Origin: Molossus alvarezi
Taxonomy: Eukaryota; Chordata; Mammalia; Chiroptera; Molossidae
Assembly: GCA_037176705.1 (NCBI GenBank)
Contig: CM073889.1
Location: 55,545,596 to 55,609,595 of the forward strand
DNA: 64,000 nt
Direction of reading: 5' to 3'
Part shown: positions 43,663-55,720 of the stretch, piece after piece
Numbering within the stretch: position 1 is the stretch's first letter
How the letters are laid out: every line of letters begins with the position of its first letter
Made by a program: the position numbers and the translations under genes
The notes under the pieces: generated by a model
Databases searched by the model: none
Told to the model about the DNA's origin: nothing
What the model saw: only the letters and a program-made list of their open reading frames with translations

Positions 43663-44441
43663 TGAAAATAAAAATTTTAAAAGAGCTGAGATAGTAATAT
43701 TTATACCAGACAAAATGGACTTAAAACAAAGGCATATAACAAGAGACAAAAAAGGACATTAGATAATAATAAAGGAATCAGTCTAACAAAAGGACATAAC
43801 AGTTATAAAAATGTATGCACCTAACATAGGAGCAGCTAAATATGTAAAGCAAGTATTGACGTCCATAAAAGGAGAGAGCTACAGTAACAGTCATAGTAGG
43901 GGTCTTTAACATTCATTGACATCAATTTTCAAAACAGAAAATCGATAAGGAAACAGTGGCCTTAAATGACACATCAGACCAGATGGATTTAATTAATATT
44001 TTAGAACATTACAACCCAAATCAGCAGAATATACATCTTTTCAGGCACACATGGAACATTTTCCAGGGCAGGCCACATGTTAGGCCACAAAACAAATCTC
44101 AAAATCTAATAAAATTGAAAACATGCCAAGCATTTTCTCCCATCACAATGGTATGAACCTAGAAATCAATGACAAAAACTAAACTAAAAAACACACAAAC
44201 CAATGGAATCTAAATAGCATGCTACTAAACAATGAATGGGTTAACAATGAGATCAAGGAAGAAATCAAAGGATACCTTGAGACAAAGAATAATGAAACCA
44301 CGATGACACAGTCTATGGTGCACAACCAAAATAATTCTAAGAGGGAAATTCATAGCAATACAGGCCTACGGCAAAAGAAAAAAAAAAAAAGAGAAATATC
44401 AAATTAAAAATCTAACCTTACATCTAAAGTAACTAGAAGAC

Positions 44442-44572
44442 TTTAGGTAGTGGGCACACAGTGCAATATATAGATCTTGTAAAATAGAAACCCACACCTG
44501 AAACCTACATGATCCTATTAACCAATGTAACCCCCATACATTTAATACAAAAATAAATTCTTAGAAACATAT
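44442..44572 (+). mobile_element. L1 3'-tail-like segment replacing part of host ORF2
   Basis: TTTAGGTAGTGGGCACACAG, CCTGAAACCTACATGATCC and TTAACCAATGTAACCCCC are 3'-end L1 wording, yet they lie between ORF2 passages. About 480 bp of expected ORF2 is missing at this spot. Confidence 0.45.
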
Positions 44573-45600
44573 AATCTTCTAAAAGTGAATTAAGAAAAAA
44601 CAAAATATAAACAGACCAATTACTACCAAAAAATCAAATCAGTAATAAATAAAAAACTACCAATAAATTAAAATACTGGAACAAATGGCTTTACAGGTAA
44701 ATTTTACCAAACATTCAAAAAAGATTTAACACCTTTTCACAAACTATTCCCAAAAACTCAAGAGTAAAGAAGGCTCCCAAGCTCATTTTATGAGGACACT
44801 ATTATACTGATTCCAAAAGCAGACAAAGACATTACAAAAAGAAAATTATAAGCCAATATCCCTGATAAACATAGATGCAGGAATTTTCAACAAAATATTA
44901 GCAAACCAAATTCAGTAATATATTCAAAAGATAATACACCATGAATAAGTGGAATTTATTCCTGAGATACAAGACTGGTTAAATATATGCAAATCAATTA
45001 ACATGATACACCACATAAACAAAATGAATGATGAAAGTCATATATCATCAATAGATGCAGAAAAATTACTTGACAAAAATCCAGCATCAATTTATGACCA
45101 AAACTCCCAGCAAAGTGGGAATAGAAGAAATATACCTCAACATAAAAACCATATATGCCAAAATCATAGATAACATCATATCAAAGCAAAAAACCTAAAT
45201 GTGTTTTCCTTAAGATCAAGAACAAGACAGTCCACTTTCACCAATTATATTCAACATAGTATTGGAAGTCCTAGCCACAGAAATTAGACAAGAAGAAGAA
45301 ATAAAAGGCATAAAAATTGGAAAAAACAAAGTAAAACTGTCCTTTGTGGATGACATGATAGTATATATAGAGAATCTTAAGAATTATACCAAAAAACTAC
45401 TAGTACTGAGAAATGAATTTAGTGAAGTAGTAGAATACAAGATTAATAATCAGAAATCAGTTGGATTTTTATTCAACAATATTGAACTATCAGAAAGAGA
45501 AATTAAGAAAACAATACCACTTACAATAAATAATAAAATATCTAGGAATAAATTTAACCAAGGAGGTAAAAGACCTTTACTAAAAAAAATTATAAGACAT

Positions 45601-45836
45601 TGCCCTAGCTGGTTTTGCTCAGTGGTTAGAGTGTTGGCTGGTGGACTAAAAGGTCATGGGTTTGATTGCCAGTCAAGGGCACGTGTCTGGGTTGCAGGTT
45701 CAAAGCCTGGCCCTGGTCAGGGTTGTGTGGGAGGCAACCAATCGATGTGTCTTTCTCACATCAATGTTTCTTTCTCTTCTCTGCTCTCTCTAAAAATCAA
45801 TGGAAAATATCTCAAGTGAGGATTAACAACAACAAC
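45601..45836 (+). mobile_element. VES SINE in host L1 ORF2
   Basis: TGCCCTAGCTGG head, GGTTTGATTGCC B-box region, tail CTCAAGTGAGGATTAAC then an (AAC)n end. Perfect 12-bp duplications AAATTATAAGAC lie at 45587-45598 and 45837-45848. Confidence 0.94.
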
Positions 45837-47135
45837 AAATTATAAGACCCTGAAGAAAAAAACAGAAGAAGTTACAAATAAATGGAAGCACATACTGTGC
45901 TCATGGACAGAAAAAATTAACATCATTAAAATGCCCATACTACCCAAAGCAATCTATAAATTCAATGCAATTCCTATCAAAATACCAATGGCATTTTTAA
46001 CAGAACTAGAACAAATAATTCAAAAATTTATATGGAACCACAAAAGACCCTGAATAGCTACAGCAATCTTGAGTAAAAAGAACAAAGTAGGAAGTATCAT
46101 GCTACCTGATATCCAACTACACTACAAAATAGCATGGCACTGGCATAAAAACAGACATATAGATAAATGGAACAGAAAAGAGAGCCAGAAATAAAGCCAC
46201 GCCTATATGGTCAATTAATTTGTGGCCAAGGAGGTAAGAACATACAATGGATAAAGACAGTCTATTCAATTAATGGTTTGGGGAAAACTGGACAGATACA
46301 TGCAAAAAGAAAAAAAAAATGAAACTAGATCATCTTCTTAGACCATATATAAGAATATATTCAAAATGGATTAAAGACTTAAATGTAAGACATAAAACTC
46401 CTAGAAGAAAACATAAATTCTCTATATTGCTCTCAGTAATATTTTTCTGATGTATCTCCTTAGGCAAGGGAAACAAAAGAGAAAATGAACAAATGGGACT
46501 ACATCAAACTAAAGAATTTTTGCACAGCAAAGAAAATGTTCAACAAAATGAAAATACAACCTACTTAATGGCAGAAGATATATGTCAATTTTGGATAAGG
46601 AGTTAATATATTATAAATTTATAAAGAACTCACACAACTCAAAAAAATCCCAAGCAATCCAATTAAAAAATGTGCAGAGGACCTGAATAGACATTTATAC
46701 AAAGAGAATGTAAGATGACCAATAAACTTATGAAAAGATGCTCATCACTAATTATCAGAAAAATGCAAATTAAAACTGTAATGAGATATCACCTAACACC
46801 TGTCAGAATGGTCATCAACAATAAATCAACAAACAAGTGCTGGTGAGGATGTGGAGAAAAGGGAACCCTTGTGCACTGTTGGTAGATTGCAAATTGGTGT
46901 AACCACTATGAAAAATAGTATGGAGGGTCCTCAAAAAATTAAAAATAGGTTAAGTTATGATCTAGCAATTCCAAAGAAATATAAAATACTAATTTGAAAA
47001 AAATATATGCATTCCTGTGTTCACTGCAGCATTATTTACAGTAGCCAAGATTGGAAGCAACCCAAATGCCTGCCCATCAATAGACGATTGGATCAACAAG
47101 GCACGGTACATATATAATAAAATATTACTTGGCCA

Positions 47136-47377
47136 GCCCTGGTCGGTTTGGCTCAGCAGTTAGAGTGTCGGCCTGCAGTCCAGAGAGACCCAGGTTCAGT
47201 TCCTGCTAAGGGCATGTACCTTGGTTGCAGTTTGTCCCCGGCCCTTGTTGGGTTGTGCGGGTGGCAACCACTGGATGTGTCCCTTTTACGTCGATGTTTC
47301 TCTCTCTCTCTCTCCCTCCCACTCTACCTGAACAAAAAAATTGAAAAAATGTCCTCAAGTGAGGATATATATATATA
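47136..47377 (+). mobile_element. VES SINE near the 3' end of the host L1
   Basis: GCCCTGGTCGG head, GTTTGTCCCCGGCCC body, GTCCTCAAGTGAGGATATAT tail. Duplications ACTTGGCCA lie at 47127-47135 and 47378-47386; the L1 text is continuous across the site. Confidence 0.94.
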
Positions 47378-47852
47378 ACTTGGCCATAAAAATGAATGAA
47401 ATCCTACCATTTGTGACAACATGGATGGACCTAGAGGGTATTATGCTAAGTGAAATGTCAGTCAGAGAAAGACAAATACCATATGATTTCACTTATATGT
47501 GAAATCTAAAGAACAACAAAAAACAAACAAACACAACAGAAATGAACTTACAGATACAGAGAACAAACTGATAGTTGCTAGATGGGAGGTGGTTTGGGGG
47601 CCTGGGTGAAAGGTGAAGGGATTAAGAAGTACACATTGATAGTTACAAAATAGTCACAGGATGTAAAGTACAGTATAGAGAATATAGTTAATAATATTGT
47701 AATAACTATGTATGGTGCCAGGTGGGTACTAGACTTATCGGGGGTTCACTTTGTAAATTATATAATTGTCTGACCATTATGCTGTATACCTGAAACTAAT
47801 ACAAAATAATATTGAATGTCAACTATAATCGAAAAAAAGTGTTAAAGGTATC

Positions 47853-48225
47853 ATTCTGTATGCATTCTTTTGCAACTTACTTTAACCTGTTTTTCAGATT
47901 TATCCACAGGACACTCACAGTTCATTTCTTCTATCCACTGCAGAGTATTTCACTCTATGGCTGTCTATCACTGATTGGGTGTGTCCACTCCATACTGATA
48001 AAAATATATTGTGCTTTCCTGTTCTTCCTCTTTTGCATTCATATGAGTGTGTGGTTGTTCATACAGGGCACTAGTATTTTAAATGTACTAGATGTGGCAG
48101 TTTGCTATGCAGAGCAACTATATGGATGTCCACACCTAATAGCACAGGAGAGTTCCCATCACACAGCCTCTTTGCCAACATTTGTTGTTATCAAACTTTA
48201 AAATTTCTATCATTAAAAATTTTTT
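47853..48225 (-). mobile_element. Old L1M4/L1ME-like fragment, right half of the insertion site
   Basis: Continues the antisense L1 wording of 27930-28128 directly after the right target duplication of the host L1: TTCTTTTGCAACTTAC, CACTGCAGAGTATTTC, and CTCTTTGCCAACATTTG. Confidence 0.5.
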
Positions 48226-48439
48226 TAAATCATTTTGACAAATCCAAGATGGAATCATTGTTTCAATTTGTATAGGAATAAAGATCACGACTACCCAGTA
48301 AGTATGGGGGGGTATCGGGGTGTCCTCGTCTTGGGAAGGTGGCACTGGAGGCCCAGAGGCCCAGAACCAGGATGAGGAATGCTGACAGATAAGGTGAGGG
48401 CATGGTAAAGACATGAATACATACACATCACTTCAAATC

Positions 48440-48560
48440 CTTGCAGTCACCCAAGGACCCCATTTTTAGGAGAGGAGATTGAGGCATAAATGATGTAATT
48501 CAGGATGTGCAGGATAAGGTTCAGGTGTGCCTGACTCTAAAACCCTCTAAGCCACACTCA
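48440..48560 (-). repeat. MIR fragment
   Basis: CCCCATTTTTAGGAGAGGAG, GATTGAGGCATAAATG, and TGCCTGACTCTAAAACCC follow reversed MIR order. Confidence 0.55.
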
Positions 48561-49424
48561 GGACTGGATGTGAGAACACATGTGTGCATAGTCTCACACA
48601 CACATGTTCACATATCCAAGCTCACGCATGTGTACCACATATGTTCAGAGACTCAGCTTTACATACGCAGTTTCACAAACATAGTGTGCGGGATTCACCC
48701 ACACTTGTGCACTCTCCAGAATCATCTAACAAAAGGCATATGCATGTGTGCACACAGCCTAGCCAAGACATGATCAACCTCGCCTGAACAGGTGTCCAAT
48801 GCTCACACATAGTGTACACATAAGCTCCCCCACAGGTATCCTAGCCTCAAGTCTAACCAAGCTCCTGTACACACTGGGTTGTGCACAGATGTTCCTAAAC
48901 ACCTGGGACCTATCAGAATGGTCCCATGGTCAGGCTGAGACCTACACACAGCCAACACTTATAGGCCTTCCTAAGCAGTCTCCCTTTTAGGTTCCCAGGA
49001 CCTATTGGCCCATTCCTCCTTCATCATTCAGCCTCTGAATAACTCCTACTCTGAACTATTAACTCACCAGCTCAGGCATCTGGGTCTTAACTGGTGGCCC
49101 CTGAACTGTACTCACCATGTTTGCCTGGGTGGAGAAGGAGAGGAAGGACAGGGCCGAGGGTATCCTTAGGGAAATCTGGGTCCTCTGTGGGTGTGTCTGC
49201 TTCCCCTCTCTCTTGCCTTTTCCTGCAACTCAAGAATGTGTGTAAAACAGGGTGCTAATGGTATGGGACTGGAGTCTGAGGCAAACTGTTCCTGATTGTC
49301 AAGGCTACCATGGGGCATATATGTCAAGCCAGGGTGGCCAGAAACAGCAGCAATAGCAATGATGGAACCAGCTCTGTTTACCCATAATAATCCTGAGTTC
49401 CCAAGGCTTCAACATGGGCTGATT
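48561..49424. other. CA-rich tract then unannotated DNA
   Basis: 48590-48760 is an imperfect CACA/CATG-rich tract (CTCACACACACATGTTCAC). The remainder has no recognised gene or repeat. Confidence 0.4.
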
Positions 49425-50100
49425 CATTTAATCCTCAGTAGCCCATTAGTGCCCATGAATGTGAGGCACCCAGTGTGTGCTAGGTGCTGTGCCAGGCATT
49501 GGGAACAGAAACCCTTATTTCTGGAGCTCACATTCATATGGGGGACACTGACAATAGTGAGGTAAATAAGCTGACTGTTCAGTGTGTTAGAAGGTAATAG
49601 ACATCAGGAAGAAAAGTAAAGCAGAAGAGAAGGACGAGTAGCATGGGGGAGGACTTTTACTGAGGTGCCCAAGCAGGGTCTCACTGAAGAGAATGAGGGG
49701 CAGGCTGAGGGCTGTCTTGGGGCAGAGGGTCAGCAGGTGCAAAGGCCCTGAGGTAGGAGATGAGTGGGGCTGAAGCGGGTGGGTGAGGGGATGGTGGAGG
49801 TCCAGGGCCTTGGGATCATGGTGAGGAATTTGGCTTTTACCCTGAGATAAGAGAGGGCCCTGGGAGGGTTTTGACAGAGGAGAGATGTGACCTGATAGGT
49901 ATAAACAGGACCTGTCTGGTTGCTGTGAAGAGTCTGTAGGAGCAACATGGAGCAGAGACCATTGAGAGGGGACTGCAATGTTCTGAGCAAGAGACATGAG
50001 GTCTAGCCAGGCTGGTGGCAGTGGGATAAGGAGAGATGAACGTTGGGTAGGTGCTGAGGATGACACTGTGGACCTGCTGATGGGTCAGATGAAATGGAGG
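49425..50100 (-). mobile_element. L2 LINE remnant
   Basis: Reverse-complement L2 wording: TGTGCTAGGTGCTGTGCCAG, GTGCAAAGGCCCTGAGG, TTGGCTTTTACCCTGAG, GGGTTTTGACAGAGGAG, and CTGGTTGCTGTGAAGAG. Confidence 0.75.
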
Positions 50101-50109
50101 GTGCCATGG

Positions 50110-50209
50110 GTGCTGCTATTGTTATCACCAGCTTTCAGATGGAAACACTGAGTCATGAGCAAGTAGCTTAAAGTCAGTAAAGTTAATAAGTGGAAAAAAT
50201 TGGTATTTT
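50110..50209 (-). repeat. MIR fragment
   Basis: TTATCACCAGCTTTCAGATG, GAAACACTGAGTCATGAG and AGTAGCTTAAAGTCAG in reversed MIR order. A VES inserted at its end. Confidence 0.55.
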
Positions 50210-50210
50210 T

Positions 50211-50448
50211 GCCCTGGCCGGTTGGGCTCAGCGATTAGAGCGTTGGCCCGAGGACCAAAGAGTCGCGGGTTCAATTTCACTCAAGGGTACGTACCTTGGT
50301 TGTGGTTTGGTCCCAGGCCTGGTTGGGGTCATGCAGGAAGCAAACAATCAATGTGTCTCTCTCAAGTCGATGTTTCTTTCTCTCTCTTCCCCCCACCCCA
50401 CTCTATCTGAAGATAAATGGAAAAATATCCTTGGGTATGAATTTTAAA
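50211..50448 (+). mobile_element. VES SINE
   Basis: GCCCTGGCCGG head, GTCGCGGGTTCAATTTC B-box region, TCTATCTGAAGATAAATGG, ATCCTTGGGTATGAATTTT tail. Flanks share a TTGGTATTTTT/TTTGTACTTTT pair. Confidence 0.9.
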
Positions 50449-51274
50449 ATAAATTTGTACTTTTACATGAAATCTACCATGCTGCCATGTGGAACAAACC
50501 TGCCTGAGCTGTGTGGTGTTACAATCTGTGGCAGAGCTGGGTTTTGGGGGGTAAGGCAGATGGGCAGCCTTGAGAATTGATCCAGGGTGCTGATCTGTGC
50601 CCAGCCCTGCTGGGCTACTGAGGGAGACCGGGCAGAGGTGTCAGGTTGAACATCCCCCACACCAGGGAGAGAGAGGGTGATCTGCCCATGGCCCTATAGC
50701 TGGATGTGAGTACTGGTCATGGGAAAAGACTCCCAGGGTGGGTGGGATTGAGGATCCATGGGTACACAATGGCATATATGGGTCCCTGGATGTCTGTGCA
50801 ACTACACCCAGGACCCAGGGCATGGTCCTGACTGGTGAGAGTCACAGCTCACTGATTCTGCCAGTGTGTGCTATATGAGTCACAAAACAGGAGTCTACAC
50901 CAGCTGGCTTCAACAGCAAAGGGAATTAACTGCATCATATAACAAGGGTCTAGCTTCAGGTATAGCTGAATCAAGTTACTCAGCTGATGCCTTCAGGAAT
51001 CTATCTCTCTTATCTCTCTATCAATTTTCGTCAGTGTAGACATCATTCCTTTGTGGTATAGTCTTCAGTTCCTTCACAGTGACAAGATGACCAGAGCAGA
51101 TTCAAGTTTATATCCACCAGCTCAGTAACCCTAGTCAGAGAAGAAGGCCTTGTTGTTCATGGCTCTAGCTTAAGAACCTAGTGACATGCCTGGCCCCTGC
51201 CATCCCTACACTTGGAGGGGTGGAACAGGTCAAGAGAACCCTACTGACCTGTGATTCTGGGGTGGGGGTGATGG
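50449..51274. other. Unannotated DNA, possible old LTR near 50900-51170
   Basis: TTAACTGCATCATATAAC and CAGTGACAAGATGACC are reminiscent of a dispersed repeat that I cannot name. No gene is supported. Confidence 0.35.
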
Positions 51275-51390
51275 TCCTAGAGCCAGAGAGACCTGGGATT
51301 CCGTACCTGTGACTGCTGAGGGACTGTCCCCTCCCTGAGCCTTCACCCTCACCTATAAAGTAGGACCAATCATGATGCATATAGAGTAAG
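51275..51390 (+). repeat. MIR fragment
   Basis: GAGCCAGAGAGACCTGGGAT, CTCCCTGAGCCTTCACC, and TATAAAGTAGGACCAATC in MIR order. Confidence 0.6.
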
Positions 51391-52679
51391 GATAACAAGA
51401 TGCAGAAAGTATCCTGGGGGCTGATGGCAACATCTGGGAAAGGTGTAGGCCCTGGACCCTTTCAGGCCTGGTGTCAAGCCCCCATTCCGCACCTATTCCT
51501 GGGTGACCTCTTAAAGCACCACCAGGGCTAGAGCTGGAAGGGGAGCTTGGTGTGGGGTTTCAAGTCATCAGAGATGACAAACTCACTGCTGTCACTTGTG
51601 CCCAGCTCCCCATAGCTCTTGACTAAACTCTTGCCTGTGCACTCCCAGGCCCCAAACCAGGCCTTGGCCTCCAATGCCTAACCGACTCCCATCAGGCTGT
51701 GTGACCTTGGCATGTCACCTGGCCTCTCTGTGACTCAAGGTTACCTGAGAGAAAGCATGTGCAACACTCTGAGTCAGGCCTGTCACATGAGAGTGAGGAC
51801 CCCTCCCCCTTACTCTGTAACAGTTTCAATGTCCCAGAATCATCTCTTCTTGGCTGGATAGTCACCCTTTTAGGAGCAAGCTCTACCTGGAACAATGAGC
51901 AGGTGATAGACCTGGTGGAAAGGGTGCTCAGGCAGGGGCACAGCATGAGAAGGTGTAATGGTGAGGAGAGTCTGGCATTTGAGGGCAACCTAAGAAGCCT
52001 TGTTTGGAGCTGTCGGTGACTGATGTGGGACAGGTGAGTGGGTAGAAGAGGCTGGAGACAGGGTGGGGTTCCAGCCTGATGGAAAGTCCTGTAAGGTGAC
52101 CTCAGGCTTGGTCCTCCCTCCCCAGCATTGCCCAGATACCTTGGCCAGAGATTCCACTGGGGGGAGGGAGGGTCCTGTTCAGAACCAGCAGCCTCAGTGT
52201 TTCCACCCGAGATGTGGGCACCCCCAGGACTGTACCTCCTCCCACCATCTTCCGGTCGCTGGGAGATGCTTGTCTGTTTTATCAGTAATATGCTGTGACT
52301 CTAACAACTGTCTCTTCTTATCAGCAGGCCACCAGCTGTCCATGGGGTGGGAGTGGCTCCAGCCGGACAACATGTCTACACCCAGACTTTCGGTTCCCAA
52401 GGGGTGTTTATTCCACCCACAGATTTCCCTGTGCTGTGGTGCTGGGGCAGAAGACCAACCCCTCCTTCCTTCTTCCGTTTTCCTTCTTTGAAGGACGTCC
52501 CCAAAGATGCTCCTTATGAATGGGAGCATCCACTCATAAACCAGAGGTAGCAGTGCTGGGAGGGACAGGGCAGGTCTGCTCCCCTGATGGCCAAGACACC
52601 TCCTTCTGAGAGCCAGCTTCCTGTGTGAGCACCACTGTCCTTCTGTGTTCTTCCTCTTACTCTGGCCATCAGGAGTCAT
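51391..52679. other. Unannotated GC-rich DNA
   Basis: A MIR-like patch near 51695-51780 (GTGTGACCTTGGCATGTC). 52063-52817 is open for over 140 codons on one strand and over 200 on the other, with no domain, splice sites or codon bias I can defend. Confidence 0.35.
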
Positions 52680-52795
52680 CTGTGACGGGAGCCCTGAGGC
52701 CCAGAAAGAGGAGGGGGCTTGTCTGAGATTCCACAGGAAGCAGATAGAGCATAAGTGGGCCCTGAACCTGAGCCCATCAGGCACAGTGAGAGCAC
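52680..52795 (-). repeat. MIR fragment
   Basis: GAGGCCCAGAAAGAGGAGG, TTGTCTGAGATTCCACAGG, and CCTGAACCTGAGCCCATC in reversed MIR order. Confidence 0.5.
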
Positions 52796-52859
52796 AGTGA
52801 AGGAACAGTGAGAGCAAAGACCAGAGAATGTGGGGCCCCCTCAGGGGCAGGAAAGGTGG

Positions 52860-53040
52860 TGGGCCTTGATTAGCCTGGGCTCAGCTAAGGAGAGGCTGCG
52901 TTTTTGTGGAGGCCCTGGGCCTGGATAGAGGTGCACTTCCGCATCCTGCTGAATACTGAGAACCAGGGAGATGCTGCTGATTGGGGCTATCGCTGCCCAA
53001 TCATCCACCTCCACATCTGATTAGAAAGCAAATTGTTTCA
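52860..53040. promoter_or_regulatory. Candidate conserved regulatory element
   Basis: Repeat-free block with CCTTGATTAGCCTGGG, CCCAATCATCCACC, CATCTGATTAGAAAGC and CAAATTGTTTC. Repeated GATTA/TAATC-like homeodomain cores. Inferred from motif content only. Confidence 0.25.
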
Positions 53041-55639
53041 TCTCACACCACACCCATTACACAACAGTCCTGCCAGGCGCCCACCCACACCCACCTTCCA
53101 CCTTGAGATGCCAACCCTCTTCTACCAAACCTTGCCTGGCCCCACCCTAGCTGCCTCTGTTCTTACCTGGAGCATCTTTCAAGCAATGTTTACCACCCTG
53201 GCCAGTGTGTCCTCTCCCACCAGCACCTCAGAGCACATCCTGGCTCCCCTTGGCCCCCCATCTCTGTCTTCCTTCTGGGCTCACTTGCTGCTGCCTGAGT
53301 CTCAGTTTGGGCTTTCCTCGACTTGTCTTGGACCCTTGCCCTTCTCTTTCCATTCCTCCTTGGTCTTGTACATTCCCTTGGCCTTATATGAATGTGCCAT
53401 GACCCCTCTCTGTCTCCAGCCAGACTGCTCCCTAATGGACCCAAAGTGTAGCTCAGGAGTCCCATACAAAGTCATCAAGGTGTCCTACCTAACCCCACCC
53501 TGCTGTTGGGTGTCCATCTGTGGGCATGAGAAGCTTACCAGGCATCCTGGACCTCCTTCCTCCTGCTCCTTCACCTGCCCCATTAGTGCCAAGGCCAGTG
53601 ATTTTAACTCCTCGTTACCAATCTGCCTCCTCCTCCCACTCTTCACCGAGCCCACACTCTATCCTCAGTTCAGTTCACACCTCCCCAGCTCACCTAGCCT
53701 TGTTAAAAGCACCTCCATCCTGGCCAACTTCTTCATGCTTCTTTCCACTTGCCTGTCCTCCAGTCAGGACTCCCCACATGGATTTGAGCAGGTCCCTAGT
53801 GATAATGGTGAAGGAGGAGGTGGTGATCTCAGGGTACTGGCGAGGTTATTCATGATGATAGTGGCAACAGTATAGGGACATAGTAAGGGACTGGCTTGGG
53901 AGGTCTTGCTTGGGAACTGAACTGAGAGGGCAGGTGATGGGTCAGGAATCTGGCTTCTTCTGTGGCCTTGTCTGTGCCCCAGCTCTGGAATCCTTGGGAA
54001 ATTTGGGCTTCCAAGGCTTATCCCTGGAGCTTTGAAGGAAGGCATGGTTTTTGCACCCCACCTGGTCTGCCCCCACTTTTTATATCCCCAGCCAAGAGTC
54101 TCTCTCAGTCCCTCTCAACCACTACAAGAAACTTAAGAGATGGGATAAGGAGGGGCTCTGACAGGCTACAGGATGGGTCCAGGAAGCTGGAGGGGCAGGT
54201 GCAAGGGTGGAACAGGCAAAGAGGTGGTGGGAGGAGAGAGCTTACTGGACTCCACAGGTGCCTGCCGCACTGTGGTTTGCTGCCCAGGGCCAGGCCCTAA
54301 CCTCAGGGTGTGGCAGGTGGGAGAAGTGAACTGGACCTTGGTTGGAGCCAAGCTCACCATGAAAGATAAAAGAGAAATGGATGTGGAGGCAGAAGCAGAG
54401 ACAGAGGCTGAAAGGAGGAATGGAAGAAGAGTGTGTTAGGGAGGCAGGGTACACAGTCTTCACCAGGGACCCAGATGGTCCCTCTGAGGCCCCTTGGTCA
54501 GCCCAATGAGCATGGCTGTGACAGAGGTGCTCAGTCATAGACACCCTCACAGGTCACCTACCTTAACTGGGGATGAGACTCTGTGGGGAGGGGATGGGGG
54601 TGTATAGGTCAGGGAAGCAGAGGCTCTGGCCGACTGGAATGAGGTGGCAGTTAGCAACCTGATGCCTGGCCCAGCCCAGTGGTGAGGTGGTGACTGTACG
54701 GGAAGCCAAGAGGCTCAGGGTTGAGTCTGTGGGGTGTCCCTCGAGGGGCAAGGCATGTGGCTGAAACTGGCCCCTTATCCCAGCCTTCCCAGGTTGTCCT
54801 GAGCTTCTGGCTGGCCTTTATCTGGAGCCCCAGTTATGGCTACAGAAAGTGAGTTTCTCTGTGCTGTGCTCTCTCCCCACCAAAGCTAATGATAACATGC
54901 TGGGTTGGGTGGGGTGGGGGGGCGTGAGGAAATTGAGCAACACCTTGCGGTGGGCACATGGGGAGACTCCAGGTACATGACCTCTGACCTGATGGCTGGG
55001 GTAGGGTTGGGAATTGGATTGGAGGTAGGGTTTAGCTCTATTCTGCCTGATAGCAGCAGTGCACAGAGGAGGCTACCTGGACACAGGGGTTGCAGGCCAC
55101 CTCGTGGGACATGTGGGGTCCAAGTTGCTCCTGCCCAGCAACATCCAGTGAGCACTGGGCTGTGACCCCAGGACCCAGCACACAGGAGGCACTCAATAAA
55201 TGTGGAATAATCAACTTTGGGTCTTTTCCCTAATCCATCCCAATTCCCATGTTTTACTTAAACCTTTCCAAGTGCCCTCTTCACCTTCCCAGATGTCCTC
55301 TTCCTCCTCTAGGGCCTCAGCCATTCACCAACCAATTCTGGTGGTTTTCCTTCAACCTATCATCTCTGGCCCTCTGGTGGGCCCTGCAGAGTCAGTGTTT
55401 GAGTGTCCAAAGCTAGCAGGAAGTTGGGGGCCTCTTAAAACCCTCACTGACACAATCTCCCCACCTGTGCCCTCAGCACTATAACAGCCTGCCTCCACAG
55501 TTGCCTCTACTACTGGTGCTCAATAGAGGCACTGGGCTCCCACAGCAGACCCCAGCAAGCCCAGAACTGGGGTCAACCATCCCCAGGGAACACACAGTGC
55601 TTCCCCCTAACTGCCTGTGCTGCCTCCCTGTGCTGGTTG
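53041..55639. other. Unannotated DNA, including an 843-bp chance-like open frame
   Basis: 53033-53875 on the plus strand is open for 280 codons, but the strand is pyrimidine-rich, the product is low-complexity (Ser, Pro, Leu, Thr), and no domain is visible. 54880-55200 and other parts show no recognised repeats. A TCAATAAATGTGG at 55193 may be an L2 or MIR end. Confidence 0.35.
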
Positions 55640-55720
55640 AACTGGGCTAATTAATGGCTTGCTGGATTCCATTATTAACCAAGTGGTAATTATTCTTTTT
55701 AATCAGGGCTACCTGTGTGG
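55640..55720. promoter_or_regulatory. Candidate conserved homeodomain-rich element
   Basis: An 80-bp AT-rich core with four or more TAAT/ATTA sites: GGCTAATTAATGGC, CCATTATTAACC, GTGGTAATTATTC, and TTTTTAATCAGG. It sits abruptly in GC-rich DNA. Confidence 0.35.

Larger units (their letters stand above)
28129..47836 (+). mobile_element. Host L1, about 6.5 kb net, expanded to 19.7 kb by nested insertions
   Basis: Its 5' end reads GAGGGGTTCCACTTAAGATGGC, a typical L1 start with a YY1-like AAGATGGC at 28143-28150. It continues with a long 5' UTR, a decayed ORF1 (30957-32090), ORF2 starting near 32100, then after interruptions ORF2 again from 39045 and 43436 to the 3' UTR and tail at 47836. Target duplications AAGTGTAAATGGTATC (28113-28128) and AAGTGTTAAAGGTATC (47837-47852) match at 14 of 16 bases. 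The ORF2 text breaks at CAGACTGA (32253) and resumes at 39045, and breaks again at 39071 and resumes at 43436. Removing all insertions leaves about 6.5 kb, the length of a complete L1. All frames are broken. Confidence 0.88.

Noticed and set aside
47136..47377. VES heads as functional tRNA genes
   Set aside because: A and B boxes are present, but the tRNA fold is degenerate, and each is followed by a SINE body, A-rich tail and target duplications.
52194..52817. 207-codon minus-strand open frame, with another frame open on the plus strand
   Set aside because: It overlaps a MIR; both strands are open, which points to GC composition rather than coding.
55400..55435. Similarity of CCAAAGCTAGCAGGAAGTTGGG to CCAGAGCTGGCAGGAAGTTGGG at the exon edge 61081
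   Set aside because: Too short (about 25 bp) and without extended similarity; most likely coincidence.
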